Positions 3,751 to 6,922 of a stretch of 6,922 bases of DNA are shown piece by piece (position 1 is the first letter of the stretch; the number at the start of each line of letters is the position of its first letter). This DNA comes from Firmicutes bacterium CAG:475. GTDB taxonomy: Bacteria > Bacillota > Clostridia > Christensenellales > CAG-917. The stretch is taken from NCBI GenBank assembly GCA_000434435.1, contig FR895562.1, positions 1-6,922 on the forward strand, written 5' to 3'. The position numbers and the translations under genes were made by a program. The notes below the pieces were generated by a model. The model saw nothing but the letters and a program-made list of their open reading frames with translations. It did no database searches and was not told where the DNA came from.

Positions 3751-6741
3751 TTAATTTTCTTCGTCGTCTTTATGTTCGGCCTTTGACGCAACGCTGAACA
3801 CATCTCCGAACGGATCGTCGATTCCGTCCTTGAAGTGTATGCCTCCCACGCCGACTTTATCCTCGTCTACCTTACCGAAAACTTTGTTCTTTCCGCTTGG
3901 CGTCGAGTACTTTTGATTGAGCGTCGTATCGCTCAAATCCCACTTGTTTTTGCGCGGTTTTCTAGGCTTTTTGACGGGTATTTCTTCCGCTATTTCGGCA
4001 GTTTTTTCGTCGATTTTCTCGGATTTTTCTTCCGCTTTTTCCTCGGACTTGTCGGACGTTTCCTCTTTTTGAGGTTCTTTGTCCTCTTGTGCAACGTCGT
4101 CTTTGCTCAAAGCGTTTTGTGCGTTTTCAACTGCATCCGCCGCTTCCGTTGCGTTTTCGCCCTTGTTTTCATCCTCTTTCACGCTTTCAACGGCGTTTTG
4201 AGAGGTTTCGGGCTTTTTTTCGTCAACTTGTTCAACGTTTTTGGGTTTGCGCGTATATTTGCGTTTGGGCTTTTGCGCTTCTTCTTCGAGTTTTCCGAGA
4301 TTTGCGCCCTCACCCCACGGTGTAACCTTATCTTCACTCTTGAAACTGATGCCCATACCGGCAGTGTCTTCGATCTTGGTGCCGATGTTTATGCGCAGCT
4401 CGGACACGGGTTTCACGTCCTCTGCCGATTCGTCGCTTTGAGCGGAATCTACCGCCTCGGATTGTTCGGTTGCGGATTGCTCTTTTTCAGGCTCTTGCTT
4501 TGGCTTGCGGTTATATTTGCGCTTGGGTTTCTTTTCTTCCTCGTGCTCGATTTTGCCGAGTTGAGCATTATCACCCCACGGCGCAACTTCGTCCTCGTCT
4601 TTGACGTGAACGTCACCGACTGCAACTTTGTTTTCGTCGACGGGAGTGAGATTTACGCTCTTGTGAGGCTTCTCTTCCCACGGATTTATATCTTGTTGCT
4701 TTGCAAGGCGCAGTTTTCCTTTCTTTGCATGCGTTTCGTCGGCGGCTTGCTCCGCTTGCGTATCGGCAGTTCGAGCGATTGCGACTTCACTATTCTGCTC
4801 TTCATCCGTTGCGATGGTTGCGGTTTGTCCTTGCGCGTCGAGAGTTTGCTTGGATTTCGCTCTTTGAGCGGGCAAAACTTCTCCTTCGATTGGCATAACG
4901 GAATCGATTGCGGCGAGAGCGTGATCGATTTTTGCGTTTCGAACGGCATTTGCCCTGCGAGATTCTTCCATCTCGTCAATGGATTTGTTGATATCGTCGG
5001 TGTTTTTATCTTCGAGTTCGAGATTTTCGTGTTTGTCGAACTTGATTGCTTCCTTACGTTTTGCTTCCTCTTCAAGACGTTTCTTTTCTTGAATTTTCGC
5101 CTTTTGGAAGCTGAACGGATCCATGCCGAAATATGCGGAATCGTTTGAAGAATCCATATTCTTTTCAAGTTCTTCGCGCTGTTTTCTGAACGCTTCGGCA
5201 CGTTTTTGAATATCTTCTCTGCGACGGCGTATGCGCTCTTGTCTGTCGCGCTCGTCAAGCTCTTCTTGCTTGATTCTGCGATAAGACGTCAAGCAACGAT
5301 CGATTGCGTCGCGCGCTTTGATGATTTCTTCTTGCTTGATCTTGTCGTCGTCGGGACGTTTGAAGATCTTTCGCACCTCGAAAAGATGCTGATCGAATTT
5401 TTCCGCATCGGGTTCGAGATCCACTTCTTCCTGATCCGCTTTCGGCGGCATCTCTTTGAAGCGTTCGACTTCAACGGGATGTTCGACAACGACTTCTTTT
5501 TCGATTTCCTGAGGCTTTTCAACCTCTTTTTCTATCTCTTTTTCCTCGATTTCGGGCGGAGTTTCGGGTTGATTTTCTTCTTGCTCCGGTTCTTGTTCTT
5601 CGGGCGGAGTTTCGGGGGGAATTTCCTTTTCGGATTCGGCGTCCTCTTGCGGTTTCACCTCTTCGATATTGTCCTTTTCTTCCTCGTTTTCCTTTTTGTC
5701 TTCGAGCTTTTGAGCGTATTCGTCGCGGTCGATTTTGTCCTTTTCGAAATCCATCTGACCGACGCGGAGGAAGTCGGCAAACTGCTTGTCCTCCATGTCC
5801 ATATCCGTTTCGCATTGGTCGTACAAACTCTCGAACACCATTGTGTTGAGGGTTATCATACTGTTGAGCCTTTGCGCGCTTTCGGCGTCTATTTCGTAGT
5901 CCTCAACCTCGTCGGACGTTGAAAATCCTGCCGTCTGCTGATACGTTTCGACAAACTGCCAAAGCGTAAGTGCCTTCTTGAAGTTTGGTTCTTTCAAGAT
6001 GACGTTGGTACGCATGATAGGCGGACGCACGGGAGCGGAATTACGCATGGATTTTGCAAACGACGACGACAAAAAGTCGGTGATAATGCGGTCGATTTTT
6101 GCAACGCGCTCGATTTTTGTGAGCGTGTCGGGATCGAGGCGCATAACCTCGTCGAAACTCAACTGCGCAAAATATTCCGTCCTATAAGTGATTTTTTTGC
6201 TCGGAAGATTAAATCTCGATTCGATGTCCAACTCGAGCACGTCTTGCGTTGCCGACGCCTTTTTGATCTTGTCGTAACGCATGGTGACAAAATCTTTGAG
6301 TTTGAGCAAAAGCGTGTAAATAAAGCGGTTTTCGTAAATCTCGAAAGATTCCTCTTTTGTGATATTGAGGATTTTGGACGGCGTGACGTCCCCCGTCTTT
6401 TCGTCGACTTTTGAAATCATATTGGTGTGCTGCGCAAGGTATTTGACGGATTCCGTCGAAATACTTCTTGCAAGCGACACGTCAACGATGTCCTCTTCCT
6501 GAACGATAAATTTTCTCGGGTTTCTGACGATGGTATCGAGGTTGGGAAGTATGCTTTCGATCGTATCGATCCAGTCTATCGAAATATCCTGAACGAGGCG
6601 TTTTTTTGCGAGTTTGAAGCTCGATGCGCCCTTGTCGACGCGTTTTTTGAATTGCTCATAAAAGCCCTCTTTGTTGAGGACGGAAACAATCTTATTTGCG
6701 TACTGTTTGTACACTTCTCTTGTAATCTTGTTGTCTGCCAT
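3751..6741 (-). CDS. Large DUF2357-like protein with long charged, disordered, repeat-bearing C-terminus
   Basis: A 996-residue protein with no signal peptide or membrane segment, so probably cytoplasmic. Residues about 55-300 resemble DUF2357, the domain found next to McrC/DUF524 PD-(D/E)XK nucleases. Visible hallmarks are IVRNPRKFIVQEEDIVDVSLAR (71-92), ISTESVKYLAQH (94-105), EIYENRFIYTLLLKL (134-148) and NVILKEPNFKKALTLWQFVE (246-265). This match is by pattern memory only. No nuclease motif follows. Instead there is an acidic Pro/Glu linker (347-440), a charged coiled-coil-like stretch (462-565, with REDIQKRAEAFRKQREELEK), and an acidic disordered tail (about 610-996). The tail carries repeated PWG modules and basic KPKRKY motifs. 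Composition is extremely rich in Glu, Lys and Asp. The ATG start has no Shine-Dalgarno. It is followed by the signal peptidase gene, with which it may share an operon. Its function is unknown; alternatives include a scaffold or adaptor for DNA or an AAA+ partner. Confidence 0.88.
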   Translation of the reverse strand: MADNKITREVYKQYANKIVSVLNKEGFYEQFKKRVDKGASSFKLAKKRLVQDISIDWIDTIESILPNLDTIVRNPRKFIVQEEDIVDVSLARSISTESVKYLAQHTNMISKVDEKTGDVTPSKILNITKEESFEIYENRFIYTLLLKLKDFVTMRYDKIKKASATQDVLELDIESRFNLPSKKITYRTEYFAQLSFDEVMRLDPDTLTKIERVAKIDRIITDFLSSSFAKSMRNSAPVRPPIMRTNVILKEPNFKKALTLWQFVETYQQTAGFSTSDEVEDYEIDAESAQRLNSMITLNTMVFESLYDQCETDMDMEDKQFADFLRVGQMDFEKDKIDRDEYAQKLEDKKENEEEKDNIEEVKPQEDAESEKEIPPETPPEEQEPEQEENQPETPPEIEEKEIEKEVEKPQEIEKEVVVEHPVEVERFKEMPPKADQEEVDLEPDAEKFDQHLFEVRKIFKRPDDDKIKQEEIIKARDAIDRCLTSYRRIKQEELDERDRQERIRRRREDIQKRAEAFRKQREELEKNMDSSNDSAYFGMDPFSFQKAKIQEKKRLEEEAKRKEAIKFDKHENLELEDKNTDDINKSIDEMEESRRANAVRNAKIDHALAAIDSVMPIEGEVLPAQRAKSKQTLDAQGQTATIATDEEQNSEVAIARTADTQAEQAADETHAKKGKLRLAKQQDINPWEEKPHKSVNLTPVDENKVAVGDVHVKDEDEVAPWGDNAQLGKIEHEEEKKPKRKYNRKPKQEPEKEQSATEQSEAVDSAQSDESAEDVKPVSELRINIGTKIEDTAGMGISFKSEDKVTPWGEGANLGKLEEEAQKPKRKYTRKPKNVEQVDEKKPETSQNAVESVKEDENKGENATEAADAVENAQNALSKDDVAQEDKEPQKEETSDKSEEKAEEKSEKIDEKTAEIAEEIPVKKPRKPRKNKWDLSDTTLNQKYSTPSGKNKVFGKVDEDKVGVGGIHFKDGIDDPFGDVFSVASKAEHKDDEEN
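3802..3873 (-). repeat. PFG variant module, copy 3, near the C-terminus
   Basis: Residues 957-980: KVDEDKVGVGGIHFKD then GIDDPFGD. It matches VAVGDVHVKD...APWGD of copy 1 with Trp replaced by Phe. The basic motif, KKPRKPRKNK (924-933), precedes rather than follows it. A similar FGMDPFSF word occurs at 538-545 in the coiled-coil region. Confidence 0.65.
4240..4389 (-). repeat. PWG-plus-basic module, copy 2
   Basis: Residues 785-834. Order: DTAGMGISFKSED (792-804), then KVTPWGEGANLGKLE (805-819), then KPKRKYTRKPK (824-834). Compared with copy 1 the small-residue/hydrophobic run, PWG, LGK and the basic motif are kept while spacers differ. At DNA level the copies are diverged, largely at third codon positions, so the duplication is old and under protein-level constraint. 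Confidence 0.8.
4498..4644 (-). repeat. PWG-plus-basic module, copy 1
   Basis: Residues 700-748. Order: DENKVAVGDVHVKD (702-715), then EVAPWGDNAQLGK (718-730), then an acidic spacer, then KPKRKYNRKPK (738-748). It aligns without large gaps to copy 2. A related degenerate element, DINPWEEKPHK (684-694), sits just before it. Confidence 0.8.
5551..5616 (-). repeat. 18-base direct repeat in the Pro/Glu linker
   Basis: The plus-strand word ttcgggcggagtttcggg occurs exactly at 5551-5568 and 5599-5616. On the coding strand both copies encode PETPPE (residues about 376-381 and 392-397). The exact nucleotide match indicates a recent slippage duplication within the disordered linker, or ongoing length variation there. 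Confidence 0.75.
5872..6579 (-). other. DUF2357-like domain within the 996-residue protein
   Basis: This is the folded part of the protein, residues about 55-290. The ordered motifs NPRK, then 'la.h', then yENRF with a following hydrophobic helix, then a KEPNFKKALTLWQF segment, reproduce the spacing remembered for DUF2357 proteins of the McrC-related (COG1700-like) group. In those proteins a PD-(D/E)XK nuclease normally follows. Here low-complexity sequence starts within about 60 residues. The assignment is a pattern judgement, not a profile search. Confidence 0.6.
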
Positions 6742-6757
6742 ACTTTTATGAGATTTA

Positions 6758-6786
6758 TTTATATTCCACTCTGGCGGATAGATTGA
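6758..6786 (-). promoter_or_regulatory. Weak candidate promoter for the DUF2357-like gene
   Basis: On the minus strand a -10-like TATAAA (6758-6763) lies 17 bases after a poor -35 candidate, TCAATC (6781-6786). If used, transcription would start about ten bases before the ATG, leaving a leader too short for a normal ribosome binding site, in line with none being visible. Reading through from an upstream gene beyond the right edge is equally possible. Confidence 0.25.
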
Positions 6787-6805
6787 TAAAGCGGAATTTT
6801 AAGAC

Positions 6806-6859
6806 GTAGAATTTTGCTACACGCCCTAATTATTCATTGGGGTGTGGGGCAAGCCCCAC
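6806..6859. repeat. Three back-to-back hairpins upstream of the DUF2357-like gene
   Basis: Three stems abut one another. They are GTAG-AATTTTG-CTAC (6806-6820); ACACGCCC pairing with GGGGTGT around a 12-base loop and one bulged G (6819-6845); and the perfect GTGGGGC-AA-GCCCCAC (6844-6859). Neighbouring stems share only two bases at each border, so nearly all of the 54 bases are paired. No T-run follows the GC-rich hairpin on either strand, arguing against a simple terminator. It could be a REP/MITE-like intergenic element or a structured RNA leader. The remaining bases 6860-6922 show no gene or recognisable element. Confidence 0.65.
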
Positions 6860-6922
6860 TCGCACGCCGACACGTTTGTTACAATTAAAACTTCCCCCTT
6901 CCTCACGTGTTTGGACTTCGGC

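Noticed and set aside
3835..5148. 437-residue plus-strand open frame opposite the DUF2357-like gene
   Set aside because: It mirrors Glu/Lys-rich codons, giving a Phe/Leu/Arg-rich sequence with no family motif. The opposite strand has recognisable domains and repeats.
3751..5700. TonB-like or surface-anchored protein, because of the Pro/Glu/Lys-rich linker
   Set aside because: There is no signal peptide, membrane segment, LPXTG motif or cell-wall domain anywhere in the protein.
5519..5922. Small Arg/Lys-rich minus-frame and Phe-rich plus-frame open frames in the linker region
   Set aside because: They are alternative-frame readings of the repetitive Glu/Lys/Pro codons of the large protein, without start signals or motifs.
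6844..6859. Intrinsic terminator of a gene beyond the right edge
   Set aside because: The hairpin is GC-rich and perfect, but no T-run follows it on either strand, so it is better described as part of the hairpin element.

Overview
The window looks like chromosomal DNA from an uncultured Bacillota, probably Clostridia. The pointers are a yifB-dprA pair of the kind found in Clostridia and Bacilli, a SipW/ER-type (Ser-His) signal peptidase, Gram-positive-style Shine-Dalgarno sequences before yifB and dprA, and moderate GC content. The lineage is inferred from gene content only. All four convincing genes lie on the minus strand, so transcription runs from high to low coordinates. No tRNA, rRNA, insertion sequence, phage gene or CRISPR array was seen.

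In transcription order: (1) 6742-6922 is non-coding and holds a compact run of back-to-back hairpins, then a possible weak promoter. (2) 3751-6741 encodes a 996-residue protein. Its N-terminal ~300 residues resemble DUF2357, the domain that accompanies McrC/DUF524-type nucleases. Where the nuclease would be expected there are about 680 residues of charged, coiled-coil and disordered sequence, carrying repeated 'PWG' plus basic modules. (3) After a 35-50 nt gap, 2939-3700 encodes a SipW-type signal peptidase with an unusual acidic cytoplasmic tail. (4) 2762-2938 is an intergenic gap with AT-rich hairpins (possible weak terminator) and a plausible promoter for the next unit. (5) 1235-2761 encodes YifB/ComM, an AAA+ Mg-chelatase-like ATPase, whose stop codon overlaps by one base the start of (6) dprA (156-1235). 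(7) 1-155 lies downstream of dprA and holds an array of five mini-hairpins joined by ATATCA linkers, preceded by a second short repeat.

The yifB-dprA pair is a coherent functional unit. DprA protects incoming single-stranded DNA and loads RecA; ComM/YifB homologues drive branch migration during integration of transformed DNA. The DUF2357-like gene and the peptidase form a separate probable transcription unit with no obvious partner or substrate in view. The best candidate for something undescribed is the nuclease-less DUF2357-like protein with its repeated linear motifs. The two structured repeat elements at the window ends, and the marked excess of the palindrome TTGCAA in dprA and yifB, are the next most interesting signals.
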